DNA from: Bifidobacterium breve
GTDB lineage: Bacteria; Actinomycetota; Thermoleophilia; Solirubrobacterales; Solirubrobacteraceae
Assembly: GCA_945878865.1 (NCBI GenBank)
Contig: CAMCUD010000025.1
Span: 1 to 56,509, forward strand
Direction: 5' to 3'
Length of the DNA stretch: 56,509 nt
A program made the position numbers and the translations under genes. The notes below the pieces were generated by a model. It did no database searches. It worked only from the letters and a program-made list of their open reading frames with translations, and was not told where the DNA came from. Of this stretch, positions 15,008-23,726 are shown one piece after another (positions within the stretch are counted from its first letter, which is position 1; every line of letters starts with the position of its first letter).

Positions 15008-16891
15008 ATGGCGACCATCGACACCACCATCTCCGAGGCCCAGGCGACCGCTCCGGCGGTCGACCTGCTGCGCATCGCCACGGCCGGCTCGGTGGACGAC
15101 GGCAAGTCCACGCTGCTCGGCCGCCTGCTGCATGACAGCAAGGCGATCATGGCTGACCAGCTCGACCACGTCCGCGCGGTCTCGCAGCGACGGGGCTCGG
15201 GCGAGGAGCTCGACCTCTCCCTCATCACGGACGGCCTGCGGGCCGAGCGCGAACAGGGGATCACGATCGACGTCGCGTACCGCTACTTCGCCACGCCGAA
15301 GCGCCGGTTCATCCTGGCCGACACCCCCGGGCACGTGCGCTACACGCGCAACATGGTCACGGGCGCGTCGACCGCCGACGTGGCGGTGCTGCTCGTCGAT
15401 GCCCGCGCCGGCGTCATCGAGCAGACGCGCCGTCACGCGACGATCAGCGCGCTGCTGGGCATCCCCCACATCGTCGTGGCCATCAACAAGATGGACCTCG
15501 CGGGCTGGGACCGCGCGGCGTTCGACCGCGTCGTCGCGGACTTCTCGATCCTGGCCGAGCGCCTGGAGATGCGCGACGTGCACTACATCCCGGTCTCGGC
15601 GCTCCTGGGCGACAACGTCGTCGAGCCGTCCGATCACACGCCGTGGTACGACGGCCTGCCGCTGCTGCCGCACCTCGAGCACGTCGACGTCAGCGCGGCG
15701 CGCTCGCGCCGCTCGGCCGCGCGCTTCCCGGTGCAGTGGGTTATCCGCTCCCAGGACTACCGCGGGTACGCCGGCCAGGTCGCCGGCGGCGAGTTCCGCG
15801 TCGGCGACGAGGTGCTCGTCCTGCCGTCCGGCGACCGGTCGCGCATCTCGGCGATCGACCTCGTCGACGGCGAGGCCGACGTCGCCGCCCCGCCGATGTC
15901 GGTCACGATCCGCCTGGAGGACGACATCGACGTCTCCCGGGGCGACCTCATCTGCCACCCGTCCGACGCTCCCGCGGTGACGCGCGACGTCGAGGCGACG
16001 GTCTGCTGGATGAGCGAGGAGCCGCTGCAGGTCGGGCGCCCGTACCTGCTGCGCCACGCCACGCGCGAGGCGCGCGCGGTCGTCGAGGACGTCCGCGACC
16101 GCCTCGACGTCGAGACGCTCGAGCACGACGCCACGGCCGCGAACCTCCAGCTCAACGAGATCGGCCGCCTGCACGTCCGCACGAGCACGCCGCTGACGCC
16201 CGACGCCTACGGCGCCAACCGCACGATGGGCGCGTTCATCCTCGTCGACCTGCAGACCCGCGACACCGTCGCGGCCGGGATGATCGACGACCCGGCGCCG
16301 GCCCCGCGCAGCGCCAACGTCGTCTGGCAGCAGGGCGACCTGACCCGCGAGAAGCGCTGGTCGGCTCTGCACACCTCGGGCGCGGTGCTGTGGCTCACGG
16401 GCCTGCCCGCCTCGGGCAAGTCGACGCTGAGTGCGGCGATCGAGAGCCGCCTGGTCAGCGCGGGCCGGATGGCCTACATGCTCGACGGCGACAACCTCCG
16501 CCACGGCCTCAACGGCGACCTCGGCTTCGACGCCGCCGCACGCGCGGAGAACGTGCGGCGGACGGCGCACGTGGCGCGGCTACTCGCCGACGCGGGCGTC
16601 GTGGTCATCGTGTCGCTCGTGTCGCCGACGCGGGCCGACCGTGACCTGGCCCGCCAGGTGATGGAGGCCGACGGCCTGCGATTCGTGGAGGTGTGGCTCG
16701 ACACGCCGCTGGAGGAGTGCGAGCGACGGGATCCGAAGGGTCTCTACGCGCGTGCGCGCGCGGGGGAGATCCCGCACTTCACGGGCGTCGGGCAGGCGTA
16801 CGAGGCGCCGGAGGCTCCCGAGGTGGTCGTGCGGCCGCACGAGGGCGTGGACGCCGCGGTGGAGCGGGTGCTCGGCCGGTTGCGCCACTAG
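15008..16891 (+). CDS. cysNC: Bifunctional sulfate adenylyltransferase GTPase / APS kinase (CysNC)
   Basis: A 627-residue fusion. Residues 1-440 are CysN: P-loop GSVDDGKST, switch II DTPGH, NKMD specificity motif and a translation-factor-like beta-barrel. Residues 455-627 are APS kinase CysC: P-loop GLPASGKST near 464, the DGDNLRHGLNGDLGF block and the GVGQAYEAP lid region. CysN powers CysD and CysC phosphorylates APS to PAPS, so CysD and this protein together complete PAPS synthesis. It is the last gene of the operon. A short 172-bp intergenic region with no obvious terminator hairpin follows, before the surface protein operon. Confidence 0.97.
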   Translation: MATIDTTISEAQATAPAVDLLRIATAGSVDDGKSTLLGRLLHDSKAIMADQLDHVRAVSQRRGSGEELDLSLITDGLRAEREQGITIDVAYRYFATPKRRFILADTPGHVRYTRNMVTGASTADVAVLLVDARAGVIEQTRRHATISALLGIPHIVVAINKMDLAGWDRAAFDRVVADFSILAERLEMRDVHYIPVSALLGDNVVEPSDHTPWYDGLPLLPHLEHVDVSAARSRRSAARFPVQWVIRSQDYRGYAGQVAGGEFRVGDEVLVLPSGDRSRISAIDLVDGEADVAAPPMSVTIRLEDDIDVSRGDLICHPSDAPAVTRDVEATVCWMSEEPLQVGRPYLLRHATREARAVVEDVRDRLDVETLEHDATAANLQLNEIGRLHVRTSTPLTPDAYGANRTMGAFILVDLQTRDTVAAGMIDDPAPAPRSANVVWQQGDLTREKRWSALHTSGAVLWLTGLPASGKSTLSAAIESRLVSAGRMAYMLDGDNLRHGLNGDLGFDAAARAENVRRTAHVARLLADAGVVVIVSLVSPTRADRDLARQVMEADGLRFVEVWLDTPLEECERRDPKGLYARARAGEIPHFTGVGQAYEAPEAPEVVVRPHEGVDAAVERVLGRLRH

Positions 16892-16954
16892 GCACTGGCC
16901 GGCGCGCCCCCGAACGTCACCCTTGGTTGACCCGAAAAAAGCTCAGTTGTTGCC

Positions 16955-16976
16955 GTCTCGTGACCATCTGGTGAAG
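16955..16976 (-). promoter_or_regulatory. PHO-box-like direct repeat upstream of the surface protein operon
   Basis: On the minus strand CTTCACCAGAT (16976-16966) runs into GGTCACGAGAC (16965-16955). Weaker in-phase units flank it: TTTCAATACGT at 16998-16988 and GGCAACAACTG at 16954-16944. The pair lies directly upstream of a promoter-like element for the plus-strand operon, though in reverse orientation to it. Confidence 0.55.
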
Positions 16977-16992
16977 ACCCGGTTCCGACGTA

Positions 16993-17020
16993 TTGAAAGC
17001 GGGGCTGGAGGCGTTACCTT
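16993..17020 (+). promoter_or_regulatory. Candidate promoter of the five-gene surface operon
   Basis: TTGAAA (16993-16998) and TACCTT (17015-17020) are separated by 16 nt, a sigma-70-like layout. The start point would fall near 17027, giving a leader of about 37 nt before ATG 17064. No Shine-Dalgarno sequence is evident. The PHO-like repeats end just upstream of the -35. Confidence 0.4.
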
Positions 17021-17063
17021 GGCCCGCTCTTCCGCGTCCCAGCGGACCCGCGCTCACCTCTCG

Positions 17064-19898
17064 ATGAAGATCCCCGCCTCCGTTCTCGCGGTCCTTTCCG
17101 CGCTGCTCATCCTGTCCGCACCCAGTCGTGCGTGGGGGTGGGCGGAGGCCGGGCGGGTGACGGTGCCGGACGTATCGAAACCTGGGACGTTTCCGACGTT
17201 GCCACCCGATGTCACGGGGGAGCTTGCGAACAAGGTCGACGGCAAACCCGCCAGCGATCGACTCCGAGCCATGACCGCCGCAACTCCCGTGGCGATCGAT
17301 ATTGACGCCTCCGGCACTCCGTACGTGCTTTCGGTCACCCCAAGCGTGGAAGTGGTCGACAAGTTCGGGATAACCCTGTATGAGGCGGCGCTGCTGACGG
17401 TGCGTCGCATCGCCGCGGACGGCAGCGCCACCGAACTCAAGACCTTTCTGACTCAGTCAGAAGGGGGGTGGCCGAGCGCGTTCGATGTCGAGCCCGGCGC
17501 GCTCCCGGCAGGACTCGCGATCGATCGTGGCCTGAACAAGATGTATGTGAGTGTTCCCGGCGAAGGCATCAACGCACTCTCGCTCACGTCTGGGCTGTGG
17601 ACCCGCTTCGTGAGCGACGACCACGTCTTCATCTCGGGGGAGGATGGCCTCGGGTCCGACACGGGCGAGTCGGCCGAGGATGGCACCTACGGAAGCTTGT
17701 GGGAGAACGGCCCGACCGCGCCCGGCGCGATCGGTGTCAACCAGGAGACGCATCGTGTGTACGTCGCCGACGCTGGAGCTGGAGCCGCCACCATTCCGGT
17801 GGATCGCATCAACTACGACGCCGCCGTGGTCCGGGAATTCGAGGTTGATGGGAGCCTCGTGGAGACACTGCCTTTCGATGCTCCTCGTACGGCGAACCCG
17901 CTTGATCAGGTGTACCCGACGACCGACGGACGCGTTGGCGGGTACGGACCGGTTCCGACCCGCTCAGCCTCACTGCTCGGTTTGGACCTGGGCGCAAGCG
18001 ATGACTTGCGGAACCGAATCCCTCGCATCGTGGCGCGGGGCACGACCATCGACGGTGAGGTAACGGCGCTCAACCAGGTGGCACTCATCTCGCGGGACAG
18101 ATTTGGCACCCCCAACCTCAGCGAGGACTACCTGGGCCAGATCGCCTCTGCGCGGAGATCGGGCGGCGGTCCCTGGGCTTACGGCGCCCTGACGGCGACG
18201 GCCGATACCCGGTACTTCGGGCCCAGCAGGTCGAACCTTGGCCCAGGGGTGCAAGATCTCGTCATCTCGAAGCGGGGCAACTATCTCGTCATTGCGTTCG
18301 ACAGCCCCGCCCTCTCCGACGACCAGGACCAACTGCTCGAGATCCAACCCGACGGGACCGTCCTGGGAGGCATTGGGCCGGCAACCGGGTCAAGTGCGTG
18401 CCGCATCGCCTTCCGGCGAGCGCACCTTGCGACCGACCCGTCCGGCGACGTGGTCGTCCTGCAGGCGCCAGATCCGGCGTCGGCGACCAGCAAGGCGCAG
18501 GTCATCCGCCTGAATCCTTCTGGCGCCGATGCGCCGGGGAACCCACAGGGCTGCCAGACATCTGTTCCGCCGGAGGAAGTCAAGAAGACTGCCCCGACCG
18601 TGTCCGTCGCAGGCGTCGAGTTTTCCGGCAAGGCGGACGCCCCTACTCCCATCGGGACGCTCGCGCCGATTGACGATGGGGGCCGCGTCGTGATCGACGC
18701 GGACTCCGAGTCCGCAGGCTTCATGTTCAGCGTGCGAGCAGAGGACGCAGACAATGGAGCGGCGCCGATCGGATCAGCTGCAACCTGCACGATCATTCAG
18801 GTCGGGGGAGCAACAACCCGCCTGCCGTGGCGGAGCTGCCGGCTCGCGATTGATGGAGGTACTGAGTCGTCACTCCAGCTGATCGTCCTCAAGGAGGCGC
18901 TCGACTCGCTTCCGGGCGCCACCCAGACCTTCCAGATCGACATCGTCGACGACGACTCTGGCGCTGACGTCGGAACCGCCAGCTTCCGGTTCTCGGTGCA
19001 GCTTCGCAAGCCGGAGAAGCCGCTGACTGCGTCGCTCACGGGGGACGCCGTCTCGCGCGACACGTTCACGTTCGCCCCGAGCGTCCCCCTCGACGTGAAC
19101 TTCGACTCGTGGCGACTGGACTTCGGCGACGGTGCGACTCCGGCATCGCAGCCTGACGGGGACGGATACTCGACCGACCAGCTTCCGGCCAGGTCGACGG
19201 CAGTCAAGTTCACGCCTGGGGCCCACACCGCATCGTTGACCCTGCGCCGTGACAATGGGCAGCAGTTCACCACGAAGGTGGACATCGTCGTCGATGCGCC
19301 GACGACCGATCGTCCCGTGACGACACCCAGGCCCCAGGGCGGGGCTGCCTGCTCGACGCCGCTGGGCATCCCCCTGTCGCAGCTCGGGCTGGGCGACCAG
19401 ACGCTGTGCGTCCCCGCGGACCCGTGCGACATCGACACCGCGGAGCTCGGCCTCACTCGGCTTCCCATCGAGCGCCCCGCGAGCTGCGCGGGCGACGACG
19501 CCGGCTTCACCGCCTCCGGCCAGGCGCCGCCCCCGCAGGTCGCGTCTCGGCCCGTGTTCCTGGCGCGGACCCTCAAGCTCGCCTGGGACCGTACGGTCGG
19601 CGTCCCGGTGCGCTGCGGCACCGGTCCGACGGCCTGCGCCGGGCGCGTGAAGATCCAGCTGATCACGCGCAGCTCGTCCACGCGGACGCTCGGGTCCTCC
19701 TCGTTCGCCGAGGTCGGCACCGGGAAGCGCAAGACGATCAAGGTCAAGGTGTCGGCGACGCTGGCCCGTCAGCTGCGGCGCACAGGCACCGCCCGCGTCA
19801 AGGTGACGGTCACCCCGAGCGCGCCGACCGGCTTCACGAAGCCGCGGTCCGACGTGCGCACGGTCAGCCTGTCCGCTCCGACCAAGCGGAAGCGGTGA
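17064..19898 (+). CDS. Large secreted protein with PKD-like domain (surface operon gene 1)
   Basis: A 944-residue protein. Residues 1-25 form a signal peptide (MKIPASVLAVLSALLILSAP). Residues 60-500 look like a propeller of short beta repeats (for example LAIDRGLNKMYVSVPGEGI and APGAIGVNQETHRVYVADAG). Residues 660-750 resemble a PKD/Ig-like domain (WRLDFGDGATPAS, then a strand-rich block). The C-terminal 115 residues start VPVRCGTGPTACAGRVKIQL and end with a basic tail, a beta-sandwich seen in many secreted Thermoleophilia proteins. No catalytic motif is visible. The N-terminal two thirds have clearly lower GC than neighbours. It starts a chain of five genes with 4-nt or smaller junctions. 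An in-frame TTG at 17019 is an alternative start. Function unknown. Confidence 0.78.
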   Translation: MKIPASVLAVLSALLILSAPSRAWGWAEAGRVTVPDVSKPGTFPTLPPDVTGELANKVDGKPASDRLRAMTAATPVAIDIDASGTPYVLSVTPSVEVVDKFGITLYEAALLTVRRIAADGSATELKTFLTQSEGGWPSAFDVEPGALPAGLAIDRGLNKMYVSVPGEGINALSLTSGLWTRFVSDDHVFISGEDGLGSDTGESAEDGTYGSLWENGPTAPGAIGVNQETHRVYVADAGAGAATIPVDRINYDAAVVREFEVDGSLVETLPFDAPRTANPLDQVYPTTDGRVGGYGPVPTRSASLLGLDLGASDDLRNRIPRIVARGTTIDGEVTALNQVALISRDRFGTPNLSEDYLGQIASARRSGGGPWAYGALTATADTRYFGPSRSNLGPGVQDLVISKRGNYLVIAFDSPALSDDQDQLLEIQPDGTVLGGIGPATGSSACRIAFRRAHLATDPSGDVVVLQAPDPASATSKAQVIRLNPSGADAPGNPQGCQTSVPPEEVKKTAPTVSVAGVEFSGKADAPTPIGTLAPIDDGGRVVIDADSESAGFMFSVRAEDADNGAAPIGSAATCTIIQVGGATTRLPWRSCRLAIDGGTESSLQLIVLKEALDSLPGATQTFQIDIVDDDSGADVGTASFRFSVQLRKPEKPLTASLTGDAVSRDTFTFAPSVPLDVNFDSWRLDFGDGATPASQPDGDGYSTDQLPARSTAVKFTPGAHTASLTLRRDNGQQFTTKVDIVVDAPTTDRPVTTPRPQGGAACSTPLGIPLSQLGLGDQTLCVPADPCDIDTAELGLTRLPIERPASCAGDDAGFTASGQAPPPQVASRPVFLARTLKLAWDRTVGVPVRCGTGPTACAGRVKIQLITRSSSTRTLGSSSFAEVGTGKRKTIKVKVSATLARQLRRTGTARVKVTVTPSAPTGFTKPRSDVRTVSLSAPTKRKR

Positions 19899-19899
19899 C

Positions 19900-21816
19900 G
19901 TGCGCGTCGTCCGCCGGACACCCGTCGCGCTGTGCGGCGGGGGAGCGCTCTTAATGGCCGCGTCGCTCGCGCTCTCCGCGCCGGCGCGCGCCGACATCCT
20001 CCCGGCGGATCGGATCGACGCCTCCGCCGATGTCCTCGACCTCGGCGGCGTCGCGATGGCCGACGACGGGACCGGCGGCGTGGTCTACCGCCGCCGCGAG
20101 GACGGCCGGCCGCACATCTTCGTCTCGCGGTTCACCGGAAGCAACTGGACGCGCCCCCAGCGCGTCGACAGCGGGCAGCAGTTCGAATCGACATGGCCGC
20201 GGATCGCCGCCGCGTCACGCGGGCGCCTGCTCGTGACGTGGGTCCAGCCGGCGCGCCGGACGATCGACGGCACGATCAACTCGCTCTACGCCGCCTGGAA
20301 GGCGCCCGGGTCGGCGACGTTCACTGCGCCGACGGTGGTCGACCCCGACGTCGGCTCCGGCCTGGGCCTGTTCCCGTCGCTCGCGCTCGCGGCCAACGGA
20401 GGCGCCGGCTTTCTCACGTATGTGCGTCAGCAAGGGGACCTCGCGGAGTTTCGCCTCGCGCAGTTCCGGGGAGGGCTGACGTGGTCTCGCCGGCCGATCC
20501 CGCGGAAGTCCAACCGGGCGCTGAGCTCCCTCACCGCCGAGACCGCCCCGAAGGTCTCCGTCGACGCGACGGGGAACGCGGTCGTCGGCTACATCGAGCC
20601 CGACCAGGACAACATCGACCGCGTCTACGCGCGCCGCGTCTTCTCCGGGGACCTCTCGGTCGTCCCCTTGCTGGCCAGCCCGGCTGCGATCGACGGCCGT
20701 CCGGTCACCGGAGCGGCGGACCAGTTCGCGCTGAGCGTCGGCGGGTTCGGGGAGGCGTCGTTCGTGATCCGCCAACAGCTCGACGCCTCCTCCTCGGCCG
20801 CGCAGGTCTTCGTCAACACGCTGCCGCCGATCTTCACGGATGGTGCGAAGGACTTCACCGGCGCCCGCGCCCTGCCGGCGCCGGCAGGCGGCATCCCCGC
20901 GGGGGTGAGCGCCGGGACGAACACCGATGGCGGCGGATTCCGCGTGGCGTACGGGCTGGGGAGCACGTTCGTGCTGACGACGTCGTCCGACGGCGTCGCG
21001 CTCGGCAGCCCCATCCGCGTCGGCACGCCAGGCAACATCGCCCCGGGCGTGCCGAAGATCGCGATGGGCCCGAAGGGCGCTGCCGTGCTCGCACGCCGGC
21101 TGACGATCTCAGGGCTCGACGGGGTGGAGGTCCGCGAGGTCCCGGCGACCGGGGTACACCGCCGCGCACAGGTCGCCTCGTCGCGAGGCGGCTTGGTCAC
21201 CGGCGTCGAGGTTGCGGGCTCCGGGTTCGGCGACGGGGTGGTCGCGTTTCGCTCGGAATCTCAGGGCGCCGGTGAGATCTCCGCCGCGACGGTCGACGCG
21301 GCGCCCGGGGTCTTCGCCGTGACCACGCCGACCGACTGGGTCCGCCCGGCACGCGCACGGATTACATGGGAGCCCGCGAGCAATGCGCTCGGTCGCCTGC
21401 GCTACGAGGTGTATCTCGACGGCACGAAGGCCACCGAGCTGGCCTCCGGCATCGCGTTCAGGTTCCCTCGGGCGGGTCTGGAGGACGGCCGCCATCGTGT
21501 GCAGGTGCGCGCCGTCGACCGGCGCGGTCAGCGGACGCTGTCCAACCAGGGAACGCTGAAGGTCGACGGAACGGCCCCGGAGGTGACGGTCACCGCGCGG
21601 CGCGGCCGCCGGGCGGCCGTTCGGATCACCGATCGCGGGCGCTCGGGCCTCGACACGGAGCGGTCGAAGGTGGTGTGGGGCGACGGCGACGACAGTCCGG
21701 CCGCCAACCAGCTGTCTCACGCGTACAAGCGCGCGTGCCGGTGCCGCGTCACCGTGACCGCGACCGATCGCGCAGGCAACCGCCGGACCGTGCGAACCAG
21801 GGTGGTGGTCAAGTGA
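19900..21816 (+). CDS. Secreted beta-propeller protein with Fn3-like domain (surface operon gene 2)
   Basis: A 638-residue protein starting at GTG 19900, 1 nt after the previous stop. Residues 1-29 are a signal peptide ending SAPARA. Residues 45-450 contain sialidase or propeller-like repeats with Trp- and Asp-rich turns (GSNWTRPQRVDSG, RGRLLVTWVQPA, GNAVVGYIEPDQDN), but no Asp-box catalytic set is clear. Residues 475-560 look like a fibronectin type III domain (RARITWEPASNALGRLRYEV). The C-terminal 70 residues resemble a PKD-type strand pattern (VVWGDGDDSPAANQLSHAYK). It is probably an extracellular structural or binding protein. Function unknown. Confidence 0.75.
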   Translation: MRVVRRTPVALCGGGALLMAASLALSAPARADILPADRIDASADVLDLGGVAMADDGTGGVVYRRREDGRPHIFVSRFTGSNWTRPQRVDSGQQFESTWPRIAAASRGRLLVTWVQPARRTIDGTINSLYAAWKAPGSATFTAPTVVDPDVGSGLGLFPSLALAANGGAGFLTYVRQQGDLAEFRLAQFRGGLTWSRRPIPRKSNRALSSLTAETAPKVSVDATGNAVVGYIEPDQDNIDRVYARRVFSGDLSVVPLLASPAAIDGRPVTGAADQFALSVGGFGEASFVIRQQLDASSSAAQVFVNTLPPIFTDGAKDFTGARALPAPAGGIPAGVSAGTNTDGGGFRVAYGLGSTFVLTTSSDGVALGSPIRVGTPGNIAPGVPKIAMGPKGAAVLARRLTISGLDGVEVREVPATGVHRRAQVASSRGGLVTGVEVAGSGFGDGVVAFRSESQGAGEISAATVDAAPGVFAVTTPTDWVRPARARITWEPASNALGRLRYEVYLDGTKATELASGIAFRFPRAGLEDGRHRVQVRAVDRRGQRTLSNQGTLKVDGTAPEVTVTARRGRRAAVRITDRGRSGLDTERSKVVWGDGDDSPAANQLSHAYKRACRCRVTVTATDRAGNRRTVRTRVVVK

Positions 21817-23726
21817 AGACGCGTGCCGGCGCCGCCATGGCGCTCCTGCTGGTGCTGTTCGCCGCCGTGCCTGTCGCGGCGCACGCGGGGTGGAGCCGTT
21901 CCCGGCTGATGTCGGCGGCCGGCGACGAGCAGGCGATCGACCGGTTCTCCATATCAGCGGCGTCGAACCGGTCAGAGCTTGTCGGACCGCCTGCCGTGTC
22001 AGCCGACGGTCGCTACGCCGCCTTCGACAACAGGGCGCAGAACCTGCTCGTGTCTGCTGGACCGGCGGCTCAGGCCGACGCCGAGGGCGGCGTCTTCCGC
22101 CGCGACATCGATTCGGGCGCGCTGGACATCGTCGCCCTTGCGGCCACTCCCGGTGGGTCGGGACGCACCGTGCGCCCCGTCGCGCTGAGCGCTGACGGCC
22201 GCTACGTCGCGTTCGCCACCGCACGGCCACTGGTGCCTGCTGACGTGAACGCACGGACGGACGTGTACGTCCGCGACATGGCGAAGCCCGACGGGTTCAC
22301 GCTCGTCTCCACCGGCACATCGACGGCTAACGCGACGCTCCCCAGCGTCAAGAGCCTCTCGGCCGATGGCCGTCGCGTGCTCTTCGTCGAAGGAGAGACG
22401 CTGGCGGTGCGCGATCTGGACAGCGGTGCGAGCACCGCGATCACCACGAGCCTCATGGGCGGCCTGTCGGAGGGCGACGACAATCCCATCGCGCTCAGCC
22501 CCGACGGGTCGACGGTCGTCTGGCCCGATGCCAAGCCGCGCGACGTGGCGTCCGTCGGCCAGTACCTCGGTGGCGAGCGCCCGCTTGTGCTGAACAAGGG
22601 CGAGACGAACTCGGACAACCCTCCCTGGGACGTGACCGCTGATCTGCTCTGGCGTCGCGTCGGCGACCCGACGGTGCGACGGGTCGTGGCTGGCGGGGAC
22701 AGCGAGGATCCCGCGTGCGCTGCCGGATCGGTCCTCACACAGGACGATCCAGCACGGCCCGAAGGCGTCCGCGGCCCGTGCGACGGGCCGTTCAGCTTCT
22801 CCACGGCTGCTCCGAGCCCCAGCTCGGTCACGGGCGTTGACCTGAATACGACCGGCGACCAGGTCGCGGTGGTCTTCGGTGGTCAGCGGCGCGACGGCGG
22901 GACCGGCGCGGAGCTCTTCCTGCGGGACATGGCCGCAACCGGTGGCCGGAAGGCAACCACCCGGACGCTGACCGCATTCGCCGGCGGGGACGCAAGCGGC
23001 GCGGTCGACATCTCGGCGAACGGGCGCATGATCGCGTTCGCCGCCGACACCGATGCATCCACGCTGCCCGTGCCGACCTTCGTCGGAACCAGCATCGGCC
23101 GCGGCGCGCAGAACGTGTACGCGATGGATCTCGACACGCAGACGTTCGAGCGCGTCACGCGCGCGTACACCTCCGATCCCACTGATGGCAACTCGACGTC
23201 GGCGGCGATCAGCGGGACCGGAGACCGCGTCGTGCTCCGCTCGGTCGCGACGAATCTGCTCTTCGGCGACTTCAACGCGAACTCGGACATCTTCGTCGCC
23301 GATCGCTTCGACGACCGGCAACCTCCGCTCGTGAGCGTGGGTGCGACCTCCGCGCCTCTGTCGGACACGGAGATCGCACCCGTGTGGCGTCTGTCGGCAA
23401 CCGTGTCGCGAGGTGGTCGCACGCTCTACGTCGATGTGCGCGTGCCCGCCGCCGGCCGCGTGACGGCATCGGCCCGTCGTGTCCGCGTGCGGGTGCGCGG
23501 GCGCACGCGGGTGGCGCCGGTGCTCGTCACCAAGGGACGGGCCGACGCGCGGCAGCCCGGCGCCGTCCGGGTCCGGCTCCGGCTGCCCCAGCGCTACCGC
23601 CGGACCGCGCGCGGGAAGAGCGGGCTGCCCGTCCGCGTCACCGTGCAGTTCAAGCCCGCGCGCGCGGGATCCACGCTCACCCGGACGTTGGATACGCGCT
23701 TCACGACCAAGAGCACCCAGCGATGA
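21813..23726 (+). CDS. Secreted TolB-like/WD40-like propeller protein (surface operon gene 3)
   Basis: A 637-residue protein starting at GTG 21813, whose GTGA overlaps the previous stop. Residues 1-25 are a signal peptide (LLLVLFAAVPVAAHA). Residues 55-500 hold repeats of the TolB/PD40 type: PAVSADGRYAAFDNRAQNL, ALSADGRYVAFATARPL, ALSPDGSTVVWP and ISANGRMIAFAADTD, each followed by a strand such as DVYVRDM. The last 120 residues form an Arg-rich beta-sandwich. TolB-like propellers usually bind other proteins. It has no Tol-Pal context here. Coupled by 4-nt overlaps on both sides; function in the operon is unknown. Confidence 0.78.
   Translation: MKTRAGAAMALLLVLFAAVPVAAHAGWSRSRLMSAAGDEQAIDRFSISAASNRSELVGPPAVSADGRYAAFDNRAQNLLVSAGPAAQADAEGGVFRRDIDSGALDIVALAATPGGSGRTVRPVALSADGRYVAFATARPLVPADVNARTDVYVRDMAKPDGFTLVSTGTSTANATLPSVKSLSADGRRVLFVEGETLAVRDLDSGASTAITTSLMGGLSEGDDNPIALSPDGSTVVWPDAKPRDVASVGQYLGGERPLVLNKGETNSDNPPWDVTADLLWRRVGDPTVRRVVAGGDSEDPACAAGSVLTQDDPARPEGVRGPCDGPFSFSTAAPSPSSVTGVDLNTTGDQVAVVFGGQRRDGGTGAELFLRDMAATGGRKATTRTLTAFAGGDASGAVDISANGRMIAFAADTDASTLPVPTFVGTSIGRGAQNVYAMDLDTQTFERVTRAYTSDPTDGNSTSAAISGTGDRVVLRSVATNLLFGDFNANSDIFVADRFDDRQPPLVSVGATSAPLSDTEIAPVWRLSATVSRGGRTLYVDVRVPAAGRVTASARRVRVRVRGRTRVAPVLVTKGRADARQPGAVRVRLRLPQRYRRTARGKSGLPVRVTVQFKPARAGSTLTRTLDTRFTTKSTQR

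Noticed and set aside
13040-16891. Operon considered as assimilatory sulfate reduction
   Set aside because: No APS/PAPS reductase or sulfite reductase gene is linked; the sulfotransferase as first gene points to sulfation.
16892-17063. Spacer considered for a riboswitch or small RNA
   Set aside because: No conserved aptamer pattern or stable hairpin with T-run was seen; PHO-like repeats and a promoter account for the recognisable signal.
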